This document shows, in pieces, positions 8,923 through 15,719 of a DNA stretch of 19,520 bases (its first letter is position 1; the number at the start of each line of letters is the position of its first letter). Under the pieces are notes generated by a model, which was given only the letters and a program-made list of their open reading frames with translations, made no database searches and had not been told where the DNA came from. Origin of the DNA: Betaproteobacteria bacterium (GTDB lineage Bacteria > Pseudomonadota > Gammaproteobacteria > Burkholderiales > Casimicrobiaceae); contig JADIZG010000036.1 of the NCBI GenBank assembly GCA_016704895.1, forward strand, positions 1 to 19,520, given 5' to 3'. Position numbers and translations under genes: made by a program.

Positions 8923-9504
8923 TCAGGCGATCCGGCAGGCCTCGTCGAACGCGAGGCGCGGATTGCGCGGGAACACCTTCGCCGGGTCTCCGTAGCCGAG
9001 GTTCACGAGGAAGTTCGACCGGATCGTCGTGCCCGGGAAGAACGCCGCGTCGACCTTCGCATTGTCGAAGCCCGACATCGGGCCGCAGTCGAGGCCGAGC
9101 GCGCGCGCGGCGAGGATCAGGTAGGCGCCCTGCAGCGTGCCGCCGCGGAACGCGGTCGACTGGATCACGTCGGGCTTGCCGGCGAACCAGCTCACCGCAT
9201 CGGTGTGCGGGAACAGGCGAGGCAGCGCGTCGTAGAACGCGAGGTCGTAGGCGACGATGACCGTGCAGGGCGCCGCCACCGTCTTGTCGTGGTTGCCGGG
9301 CGACAATGCGGGCGCGAGCATCGCCTTCGCTTCGGGCGATCGCACGAACACGAAGCGGGCCGGGCACGAGTTCGCGCTCGTCGGCCCCCACTTGAGCAGG
9401 TCGTAGAGCGCGTGCAGCGTCGCGTCGGTCACCGGGCGGCCGTCGAAGCCGTTGAACGTGCGGGCCTTGCGGAACAGCGTGTCGAATGCGCGGTCGTCTA
9501 GCAT
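8923..9504 (-). CDS. rutE: RutE-like malonic semialdehyde reductase / nitroreductase family protein
   Basis: FMN-dependent nitroreductase-fold protein of 193 residues, intact. The blocks LKWGPTSANSCPARFVFV, FPHTDAVSWF, GAYLILAARALGLDCGPMSGFD and LVNLGYGDPAKVFPRNPRL follow RutE/HadB-type reductases closely. In the Rut pyrimidine pathway RutE reduces malonic semialdehyde to 3-hydroxypropionate. No other rut genes are in the window, so a stand-alone semialdehyde or quinone reductase role is equally possible. It is monocistronic here: convergent with the comC-like gene and divergent from rubrerythrin. Confidence 0.85.
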   Translation of the reverse strand: MLDDRAFDTLFRKARTFNGFDGRPVTDATLHALYDLLKWGPTSANSCPARFVFVRSPEAKAMLAPALSPGNHDKTVAAPCTVIVAYDLAFYDALPRLFPHTDAVSWFAGKPDVIQSTAFRGGTLQGAYLILAARALGLDCGPMSGFDNAKVDAAFFPGTTIRSNFLVNLGYGDPAKVFPRNPRLAFDEACRIA

Positions 9505-9652
9505 CGTGCGGGTCTTTCGGGCGGATTCGCGGGGGCGGGGGAACGCTGCGCGGTGTCGCGTGAGACTCCGTGCAGCGCCGAGTCTAGCAAGGCGCGCCTC
9601 GGACGCGGCCGCTGCACGGAAGCGGGGCGGCGAGCCCGACCACGTATAGTTT

Positions 9653-9666
9653 CAGGTTATCACCTG
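9653..9666. promoter_or_regulatory. Inverted repeat CAGGT-N4-ACCTG upstream of rubrerythrin
   Basis: A perfect 5-bp palindrome with a 4-bp spacer, 16 bases upstream of the -35-like box of the rubrerythrin promoter. It could be an operator for either divergent gene. No cognate regulator is encoded in the adjacent genes. Confidence 0.3.
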
Positions 9667-9681
9667 GATTCAACCATTCAA

Positions 9682-9712
9682 TTGGACGGGGGATAGACCC
9701 CCCGGGTAGGAT
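9682..9712 (+). promoter_or_regulatory. Candidate rubrerythrin promoter with a 19-bp spacer and internal G/C tract
   Basis: TTGGAC (9682-9687) and TAGGAT (9707-9712) are 19 bases apart. The spacer contains GGGGG-ATAGA-CCCCCC followed by GGGTA. A long spacer with an internal dyad is typical of MerR-type activated promoters, while the C-tract flanked by TA resembles CsoR/RcnR/FrmR operators. Both readings are inferred from pattern only. Confidence 0.4.
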
Positions 9713-9817
9713 GGAATCGTTCGTCGCGCGGCCGGCAGGGAAACTTCCCGGGCGCGCGGCAGGAAAGGCGCCGCGCCGGCGACGGAGCGGCGGGTCGTCA
9801 CCACAGGAGAAGATCTC

Positions 9818-10240
9818 ATGAAGGCGCTCAAGGGCACCAAGACGCACCAGAACCTCAAGGACGCGTTCGCGGGCGAGTCGCAGGCCAACCGCCGCTACCT
9901 GTACTTCGCAAACAAGGCCGACGTGGAAGGCCAGAACGACGTCGCCGCGCTGTTCCGCTCGACCGCGGAAGGCGAGACGGGTCACGCGCACGGCCACCTG
10001 GACTACCTCGCCGTGGTCGGCGACCCGGCGACGGACCTGCCGATCGGCTCGTCGCGCCAGAACCTGAAGTCGGCGGTCGCCGGCGAGACGCACGAGTACA
10101 CCGACATGTACCCGGGCATGGCGAAGGCGGCGCGCGACGAGAAGTTCGACGAGATCGCCGACTGGTTCGAGACGCTCGCGAAGGCGGAGCGTTCGCACGC
10201 GAACCGCTTCCAGAAGGCGCTGGACGCCCTCGCTGACTGA
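9818..10240 (+). CDS. Rubrerythrin, ferritin-like diiron domain only
   Basis: Diiron protein of 140 residues, intact. Iron ligands follow the family pattern: E20 (AGESQANRRY), E53 and H56 (EGETGH), E90 and E93 (AGETHE), and E124 with H127 (ERSH). The usual C-terminal rubredoxin Cys4 domain is absent; there are no cysteines at all, so electrons must come from a partner, possibly the Fe-S protein downstream. Rubrerythrins reduce hydrogen peroxide in the cytoplasm. AGGAGA is placed about 8 bases before the ATG. It is the first gene of a trio with the Fe-S oxidoreductase and the DUF3501 gene, separated from them by two strong hairpins. Confidence 0.93.
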   Translation: MKALKGTKTHQNLKDAFAGESQANRRYLYFANKADVEGQNDVAALFRSTAEGETGHAHGHLDYLAVVGDPATDLPIGSSRQNLKSAVAGETHEYTDMYPGMAKAARDEKFDEIADWFETLAKAERSHANRFQKALDALAD

Positions 10241-10255
10241 TCGTCCGTGCCGCGC

Positions 10256-10299
10256 CCCGGTTGAGCGTCGCCGGGTGAACCCGGCGACGCTCAACCGGG
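10256..10299 (+). terminator. Perfect 21-bp hairpin after rubrerythrin
   Basis: Arms 10256-10276 and 10279-10299 are perfectly complementary over 21 bp with a 2-base centre (GA). It begins 15 bases after the rubrerythrin stop. No T-run follows, so it is not a classical Rho-independent terminator; partial termination or 3'-end protection of the rubrerythrin mRNA is likelier. Confidence 0.6.
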
Positions 10300-10305
10300 C
10301 GAAAG

Positions 10306-10342
10306 CCCCTTCGGCGGACGTTTTCCGTTCCGCCGAGAGGGG
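10306..10342 (+). terminator. Second hairpin in tandem before the Fe-S oxidoreductase gene
   Basis: Left arm CCCCTTCGGCGGA (10306-10318) pairs with TCCGCCGAGAGGGG (10329-10342) with a single bulged base. The loop contains TTTT. It lies seven bases after the first hairpin and about 100 bases before the next start codon. Confidence 0.5.
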
Positions 10343-10441
10343 GCCCGATGCGCGTTCCATGCAGGCGCGCACGCAGCATGGCGAGCCCGCGGTTTGACGC
10401 GAGCCTCGATTCCCGACCGCAATTTCGCTGGCAGCCATCCG

Positions 10442-11796
10442 ATGAGCGCCCCGCTGACTGAGAAGAAGGAAGGCAACCTCGCGGCCCCGACGCGCCATCC
10501 CGTCGAGTGGCGAGGTCCCGAGTTCTACGACGAGGCGGCGTTCTTCAAGGAAACCGAGCGCGTCTTCGACATCTGCCACGGTTGCCGGCGCTGCATCAGC
10601 CTGTGCAACGCGTTCCCGACGCTGTTCGACCTCGTCGACGAGAGCAAGACGATGGAGGTCGACGGCGTGGCCAAGGCCGACTACTGGAAAGTGGTCGACC
10701 AGTGCTACCTGTGCGACGTCTGCTACATGACGAAGTGCCCGTACGTGCCGCCGCACCCGTGGAACCTCGACTTCCCGCACCTGATGCTGCGCGGCAAGGC
10801 GATCAAGTTCAGGAAGGGCGAGACGACGTTCCGCGACCGGATGCTCACGAGCACCGACCGGATGGGCAAGCTGGCGACGATTCCCGTCGTCGTGCAGGCG
10901 GTCAACTGGGCGAGCAAGGCGGGCTTCACCCGCTCGCTCATGGACAAGACGCTTGGCGTCGCCGCGGAAGCGGCGCTGCCCCGTACGATTCCCGCAGGTT
11001 CCGCGCCACGGTCGAGCCGTCGGTGGCCTGGCCGGTGCGCGACGGCCAGCGGACGCCGGGCAAGGTGGCGCTGTTCGCGACCTGCTACGTCAACTACAAC
11101 GAGCCGGGGATCGGGCGCGACCTCGTCAAGATCCTCTCGCACAACGAGATCCCGTACACGATCGCCGAGAAGGAGGCGTGCTGCGGCATGCCGAAGCTGG
11201 AACTGGGCGACCTCGAGACGGTCGAGAAGCTGAAGGACGTCAACATCCCGGCGCTCGCGAAGCTCGCCCGCGCGGGCTACGCGATCCTCACCGCGGTGCC
11301 GTCGTGCACGCTCATGTTCAAGCAGGAGCTGCCGCTCCTGTTCCCCGACGAGCCGGACGTGAAGCTCGTCGCCGAGGCGATGTTCGACCCGTTCGAGTAC
11401 CTGGTGGCGCGCGACAAGGACGGCCTGCTCAAGAAGGACTTCACGAAGCCGCTCGGCAAGGTGAGCTACCACATCCCGTGCCACTCGCGCGTGCAGAACG
11501 TCGGCCAGAAGACGCGCGAGGTGCTCGAATGGGCGCCGGACACCGAGGTGAACACGGTCGAGCGCTGCGCGGGCCACGACGGGACCTGGGGCGTGAAGAG
11601 CGAGTTCTACGCGGCGTCGATGAAGATCGGCAAGCCGGTCTTCCGCAACATGGCCTCTCCCGCGCCCGACTACGTGAGTTCCGACTGCCCGATCGCGGGC
11701 CGGCGGATCGTGCAGGGCATGGAGGCCGAGGGCGAGGCGCACGGGCGCAAGGAGCACCCGATCACGCTCGTCCGGATCGCCTACGGGCTGGATTGA
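10442..11796 (+). CDS. Heterodisulfide reductase-related / GlpC-like Fe-S oxidoreductase, one frameshift
   Basis: Cytoplasmic or membrane-associated electron-transfer protein of about 451 residues. Two 4Fe-4S ferredoxin motifs lie near the N-terminus (CHGCRRCISLC and CYLCDVCYMTKCP). Two cysteine-rich CCG-type domains lie in the C-terminal half, marked by KEACCGMPKLELG and ERCAGHDGTWG; this layout is that of COG0247 proteins (HdrD, GlpC, GlcF). The frame breaks at 10978-10982, where one C is missing from a C-run: ALP should continue as YDSRRFRATVEPSVAW. I place the start at ATG 10442; an upstream TTG at 10394 is in frame but poorer. It lies between rubrerythrin and a DUF3501 gene, an arrangement I recall as recurrent in proteobacteria. 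Likely an electron donor to rubrerythrin or a related oxidative-stress role, by inference. Confidence 0.88.
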
Positions 11797-11836
11797 CCCT
11801 TTGACCTGGACGACGCAGCCGCGCCGTCCGCCACGA

Positions 11837-12463
11837 ATGACGACGATGACGATGACCACGACTGGACGCGCGGGGCGTGCGCCCCGCATCACGCGCGAAT
11901 CGCTGATGACGCTGGAGGCCTACGCCAAGGCCCGCAACGAGTTCCGCGCGAAGGTGATGGAGCACAAGAAGAGCCGCATCGTGCATCTGGGAGAGCACGT
12001 GACGCTGCTGTTCGAGGACGAGCTGACGATGCGCTACCAGATCCAGGAGATGCTGCGCATCGAGAAGACGTTCGAGGAGGCGGGTATCCAGGACGAGATC
12101 GACGCCTACGATCCGCTCGTGCCGGACGGTTCCAACTTCAAGGCGACGATGCTGATCGAATACGAGGACGTCGACGAGCGCAAGCACGCGCTGGCGCAAC
12201 TGAAGGGCGTCGAGGACCGGACCTGGATCCAGGTCGAGGGCCACGCCCGGGTCTTCGCGATCGCCGACGAGGACCTCGAGCGCGAGAACGACGAGAAGAC
12301 CTCGTCGGTGCATTTCCTGCGCTTCGAGCTGTCTCCCGCGATGGTCGCTTCGCTCAAGGCCGGCGCGGCGCTCGGGATGGGGGTCGACCACGTGGCGCTC
12401 ACCGCGTCGATCCCCGCGGTCGGCGACGCGACGCGCGCCGCACTGCTCCGCGACCTCGTTTGA
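11837..12463 (+). CDS. DUF3501 family protein
   Basis: A 208-residue protein of unknown function, intact. The body from MTLEAYAKARNEFRAKVMEHKKSRIVHLGEHVTLLFED onwards matches the DUF3501 family. It is acidic and soluble, with no membrane segment or cysteine motif. The start is uncertain: the ATG at 11837 begins a Met/Thr-rich leader, and the ATG at 11909 just before LEAYAKAR is also possible. It follows the Fe-S oxidoreductase by 40 bases. The family is repeatedly found beside such oxidoreductases and rubrerythrin, suggesting an assembly or accessory role, which is inference. Confidence 0.85.
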   Translation: MTTMTMTTTGRAGRAPRITRESLMTLEAYAKARNEFRAKVMEHKKSRIVHLGEHVTLLFEDELTMRYQIQEMLRIEKTFEEAGIQDEIDAYDPLVPDGSNFKATMLIEYEDVDERKHALAQLKGVEDRTWIQVEGHARVFAIADEDLERENDEKTSSVHFLRFELSPAMVASLKAGAALGMGVDHVALTASIPAVGDATRAALLRDLV

Positions 12464-12468
12464 ATTCC

Positions 12469-12597
12469 GTCGGCCTGAAGGCCGACCCCGAGGCTGAAGG
12501 CCGACCAGGCAGAGGCTCGGCGCTTCTGTGGGTCGGGCTTCAGCCCGACAACGTCGCCTCGATGCAGCGAATCCCGTCGGCCTGAAGGCCGACCCAC
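12469..12597. repeat. REP-like palindrome cluster, four units
   Basis: Four related palindromes lie between two convergent genes. Unit 1 (12469-12486) and unit 4 (12576-12593) are GTCGGCCTGAAGGCCGAC. Unit 2 (12491-12506) is a partial copy missing the left end. Unit 3 (12532-12549) is GTCGGGCTTCAGCCCGAC, the inverted form with compensatory stem changes. Units 3 and 4 also share a CTGTGG / CCACAG flank in opposite orientation, forming a BIME-like inverted pair. They probably act as bidirectional transcript ends. Confidence 0.7.
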
Positions 12598-12661
12598 AGG
12601 CAGGCGCCACGGGGCCGGCTGTGGGCTCGACGCCGCGCTGACGGCAGCCGCGCGCTCGACC

Positions 12662-13180
12662 TCACACACGCAGCCGCCACACCCGGTCGACCGTCGCCTC
12701 GCCGTGCAGCGTCTCGGGGATCGTCCCCGCGTCGGGCACGAATCCCAGCGACGAGGCGGTCGCGCACGACGCATCGTTGCGGACGTCGGACTGCGCGGCG
12801 ATCTCGCGCACGCCGAGCCCGGCCAGCCACGCGATCACGGCCGCTGCGCCCTCGCGCGCATAGCCGCAGCGGCGGTGCGCGGCGAACGTGACCCATGCGA
12901 CGTCGGCGCGCGTACCCGTGACCGTCGCCTGGTGCCAGCCGACGAGCGCCTCGCCGTCCCGGCGCCTCGCGAGCCAGTTGAGCCAGAGCTCGTCGGGCCG
13001 CGGGCAGCCTGCGGCGAGTCGCGCAAACTCCGCGCGCAACGCGTCCGCGTCGGCGGGCGGCTCGCCGACCATCCAGCGATAGAGTCCGCGATCCGCGAAC
13101 GCCGGATACGCCTCGCGTGCGTCCCCCGGCGAGAGAGGCGCCAGCACGAGCCTCGGCGTGTCGAGCGCGGACGCCGTCAT
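12662..13180 (-). CDS. GNAT family N-acetyltransferase, RimJ/RimL type
   Basis: Acetyltransferase of 172 residues, intact. It begins with TPRLVLAPLSPGDA, the usual RimJ/RimL opening. The central part GWHQATVTGTRADVAWVTFAAHRRCGYAREGAAAVIAWL holds the acetyl-CoA loop in a variant form (RRCGYARE), followed by the conserved ND-SCATASSLGFVPD strand-helix. The ATG at 13180 overlaps the stop of the upstream gene as ATGA, so translation is coupled. The substrate is unknown: a protein N-terminus, amino acid or antibiotic are all possible. Confidence 0.85.
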   Translation of the reverse strand: MTASALDTPRLVLAPLSPGDAREAYPAFADRGLYRWMVGEPPADADALRAEFARLAAGCPRPDELWLNWLARRRDGEALVGWHQATVTGTRADVAWVTFAAHRRCGYAREGAAAVIAWLAGLGVREIAAQSDVRNDASCATASSLGFVPDAGTIPETLHGEATVDRVWRLRV

Positions 13181-13798
13181 TCGAGCGCCAGCTCGTCGAT
13201 CCATGCGATCTCGCAGTTGCGATCGCCGAGCGCGAGCGAGCTCTCGTAGCGGCCGCCGGACGGCTCCGACCGCCAGCACGAGCGTCCCCTTGAAGCGGAT
13301 CACCTGCCCCGGCCGGATGCCCGCGAGCGTCTTGCGGACGTCCGGGGCGCCGGGAATCGTGTGGACGTGCGTGAGCGAGCGGAACAGCTCCTCGAGCTCC
13401 GGGCGCGGGCGCTCGCGCAGCTCGCTGCCGCGGCGGAATTCGGGGACGACGAAGCGCGAGCTGAACGACTTCATCTGCGGGAACGCGAGCTGGTCGACGA
13501 TGCGCGGATCCGACAGCTCGCCCCAGCCCAGTGCCAGGTCGGTGGGCGCGAGCGCCGCGAACTCGCCCAGGTCGTAGTTGCGGCGCGCGAGCACCATCGC
13601 GCGCCCTTCGAACGCGCCGAGCGACGCGTAGCGGAAGCCCTTGTCGTCCCGCCACGGCGCGCGCGTCTCGCCGGCACGGATCGCCGGCCCGGCCTCGACG
13701 ACGATGCCGGGCGGGTGCGAGACGCGGCGCTCGTGGTTCCACCAGTTCCAGCCGCCCCAGAGCGAGAGCGCGACGAGCGCGACGAGCAGCCAGTGCAT
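13177..13798 (-). CDS. Membrane-anchored protein of unknown function, one frameshift
   Basis: About 206 residues. An N-terminal transmembrane anchor (WLLVALVALSLWGGWNWW, residues 3-20) is followed by a soluble domain without recognised catalytic motifs (GFRYASLGAFEGRAMVLARR, DLALGWGELSD). The frame breaks at about 13250-13262; the true end, GRYESSLALGDRNCEIAWIDEL, is in another frame and stops at 13177. The conserved-looking C-terminus and tight ATGA overlap with the acetyltransferase show it is a real gene. I recognise the protein type as a conserved hypothetical of proteobacteria but know no function. It probably sits in the inner membrane facing the periplasm. Confidence 0.75.
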
Positions 13799-13830
13799 CC
13801 GGTGCGGGTCAGCCGTTTACGCGCGGGCCG

Positions 13831-13861
13831 GCGACCGCACCGGCGACCGCACCGGCGACCG
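13831..13861. repeat. 12-bp tandem repeat, 2.6 copies
   Basis: GCGACCGCACCG occurs twice in tandem (13831-13842 and 13843-13854), followed by a partial third copy ending at 13861. It lies in the gap upstream of the membrane-anchored gene. No function is evident. Confidence 0.7.
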
Positions 13862-13870
13862 AAGGACGCA

Positions 13871-13995
13871 CCGCCGCCCGAGGTCGCCGTGCCCCCTCGG
13901 GGGGCGGCGCGCGCAGCGCGCTCCGGGGGGAGGTCCACCCGCCGCCCCGAGGTCGCCGTGCCCCCTCGGGGGCGCGCGACGCGCGCTACGGGGGG
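13871..13995. repeat. Duplicated GC-rich intergenic repeat, two direct copies
   Basis: Copy 1 (about 13871-13930) and copy 2 (about 13939-13995) share GAGGTCGCCGTGCCCCCTCG and then a GCGCGC..GCGCGCT segment ending in a G-run. Each can fold through CCCCCTCGGGGG. Such C/G-run elements are common between genes in Burkholderiales. It lies just after the yajQ stop and may end its transcript. Confidence 0.65.
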
Positions 13996-14002
13996 ATCCC
14001 AT

Positions 14003-14483
14003 CTAGTCGCGGAAGTTCTGGTACTGCAGCGGGAAGTCGGTGATCGACTTCCGCACCAGCGCGATCGCGTCCTGCAGGTCGTCCTTCTTCGCGCCGTTGA
14101 CGCGCACCGCGTCGCCCTGGATCGATCCCTGCACCTTGATCTTGCTGTCCTTCAGGAGCCTCACGATCTTCTTCGCGAGCTCCTGCTCGACGCCAGTGCA
14201 CGGTCACGACCTGCTTGACCTTGTTGCCGGACACCTTCTCCGGGTCGGCGGACTTGAGGCAGCGCGTGTCGACGCCGCGCTTGGCGAACTTGGCGGTCAG
14301 GATGTCGGTGACCTGCTTCAGCTTGAACTCGTCGTCGGCGTGGATCGTGAGCGTCTTGTCGGCGAGCTCGACGCGCGCGTCGGCCTTGAAGTCGAAGCGG
14401 GTCGAGACTTCCTTGTTGGTCTGGTCGACGGCGTTGCGGACCTCGACCTGGTTCACTTCCGAGACGACGTCGAAGCTGGGCAT
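14003..14483 (-). CDS. yajQ: YajQ family nucleotide-binding protein, one frameshift
   Basis: About 160 residues. The opening MPSFDVVSEVNQVEVRNAV and the following NKEVSTRFDFKAD, LTIHADDEFKLKQV and RCLKSADPEKVSGNKVKQVVTVH are diagnostic of YajQ. After VVTVH the frame shifts at about 14195-14200. The rest (GVEQELAKKIVRLLKDSKIK, then GSIQGDAVRVNGAKKDDLQD and ITDFPLQYQNFRD) is in another frame and ends at the TAG at 14003-14005. Some YajQ proteins bind cyclic di-GMP and act as effectors of transcription; a general nucleotide- or RNA-binding role has also been proposed. It is transcribed towards the membrane-anchored gene but 204 bases away, with repeats between. Confidence 0.93.
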
Positions 14484-14681
14484 GGCGGTTCTCCTCGTGC
14501 GACCGGCGAAGCTAGCACGGCCGCGGCGCAGGCTGCAATCGGGGGCGAACCCCGCCCCGGAACGGCGCCGGAGTCCCTCTGGGGCGCGGACGGCCCTGGT
14601 TCGTCTGTGGGCGGCGCGCGACACGGGCGCCGCGGGCGCGGCCCGGACCCGTCGCCCCGCTTGCGGTACGGGGCCGGACTT

Positions 14682-14696
14682 TGGCACGCTATGTGC
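14682..14696 (+). promoter_or_regulatory. Candidate sigma54 promoter upstream of the AAA+ gene
   Basis: TGGCACG-CTAT-GTGC has the invariant GG and GC with the required 10-base spacing and differs from the -24/-12 consensus TGGCACG-N4-TTGC by one base. The start codon is at 14724 and GAGGAG lies at 14711-14716, leaving a very short leader. No bacterial enhancer-binding protein gene or binding site is seen. Confidence 0.45.
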
Positions 14697-14723
14697 GTCG
14701 TCCGACGCGAGAGGAGTCCCCCG

Positions 14724-15683
14724 ATGGAAGCCGTGATCCCGATCGCCGACCTGCAGCCGATCTACTCGGTCGCCGAGGTCGAGCGCGCCTCCGAGGACGG
14801 CGCGGCGAAGCGCAACGAGGGCCTCAAGAGCTGGTACGAGCGCATGCGCGAGCTGGGCGGCTCGCGCTACATCATCAAGCCGTCGACGACGGGGGCCGTC
14901 GACGACCTCGCCGACGCGTCCCCCAACTTTACCGACGTGATCGGCGACTTGAGGAAGTCGCTCGCGCTCGCGATCTCCGGCCACGAGGCGGTCCAGTTCC
15001 TGCCGATGCTGCTCCTGGGCGAGCCCGGCCTCAGCAAGACGCATTTCGCGAAGCGTCTCGCCCAGGCGCTCGGCACCGGCTACGAATTCGTCTCGATGAA
15101 CTCGCTCACGGCCGGGCTGGGTGCTCACCGGCGCGTCGTCGCAGTGGAACCACGCGCGGCCGGGACGCGTCGCGCAGACGCTGGTCGAAGGCGAGTACGC
15201 GAACCCGGTGATCGTGCTCGACGAGATCGACAAGGCGGGCGGCGACCACCGCTACGACCCGATGGGCGCGCTCTACGCGCTGCTCGAGCGCGATACGGCG
15301 TCGCACTTCAAGGACGAGTTCATCGACGTCGACATGGACGCCTCGCACATCCTGTGGATCGCGACGGCGAACGACGAGCGCGATTCCCCGACCCGATCCT
15401 CAACCGGATGAACGTGTACGCGATCGATCGCCCCGACGCCGAGGGCTCGCGCCGGATCGCGCTCGCCGTCTACCGCAAGATCCTCGACGCGCACCGGTGG
15501 CCGTTCCCGGCGGAGCCGTCCGAGGGCGTGGTCGAGCGGCTCGCGGCGATGCCGCCGCGCGACATGAAGAAGCTCCTGCTCGACGCGTTCGGCACCGCGA
15601 GGCTCGCCGGGCGCGACCACCTCGTGCCCGAGGACATCGACGCGAAGAAGCTCTGCGGACGCCGCGCGCGCGTCGGCTTCTGA
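14724..15683 (+). CDS. Lon-like AAA+ ATPase without protease domain, two frameshifts
   Basis: A stand-alone AAA+ ATPase of about 319 residues. Walker A is GEPGLSKT (99-106), with SK in place of the usual GK. Walker B is VIVLDEID, and sensor 1 is ILWIATAND, followed by the arginine-finger region DPILNRM. The block from LDEIDKAGGDHRYDPMGALYALLE to NRMNVY resembles the ATPase core of Lon. There is no Lon substrate-binding N-domain and no Ser-Lys protease domain. Two opposite frameshifts, an extra G at about 15115-15117 and a missing base at about 15380-15386, cancel out. A GAGGAG site supports the start. Its 98-residue N-terminal extension is unrecognised. It may remodel or activate another protein complex; the partner is unknown. 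Confidence 0.82.
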   Translation: MEAVIPIADLQPIYSVAEVERASEDGAAKRNEGLKSWYERMRELGGSRYIIKPSTTGAVDDLADASPNFTDVIGDLRKSLALAISGHEAVQFLPMLLLGEPGLSKTHFAKRLAQALGTGYEFVSMNSLTAGLGAHRRVVAVEPRAAGTRRADAGRRRVREPGDRARRDRQGGRRPPLRPDGRALRAARARYGVALQGRVHRRRHGRLAHPVDRDGERRARFPDPILNRMNVYAIDRPDAEGSRRIALAVYRKILDAHRWPFPAEPSEGVVERLAAMPPRDMKKLLLDAFGTARLAGRDHLVPEDIDAKKLCGRRARVGF

Positions 15684-15719
15684 CGGTCCGGCTCCCGGGG
15701 CGCGGGCGCGTCGCCGCGC

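Larger units (their letters stand above)
9505..9817. other. Divergent intergenic region between the rutE-like gene and rubrerythrin
   Basis: This 313-base stretch has no convincing gene. From 9640 it is less GC-rich and contains the inverted repeat CAGGT-TATC-ACCTG (9653-9666), a promoter-like pair (9682-9712) and a G5-ATAGA-C6 tract (9688-9703) between the two promoter boxes. The stretch 9505-9640 is GC-rich upstream DNA of the rutE-like gene; I see no clear promoter in it. Confidence 0.5.

Noticed and set aside
15100..15390. Programmed frameshifting in the AAA+ gene because the two shifts cancel.
   Set aside because: The out-of-frame segment is the conserved Walker B and sensor region, no slippery heptamer is seen, and one-base errors in G/C runs occur all over this window.
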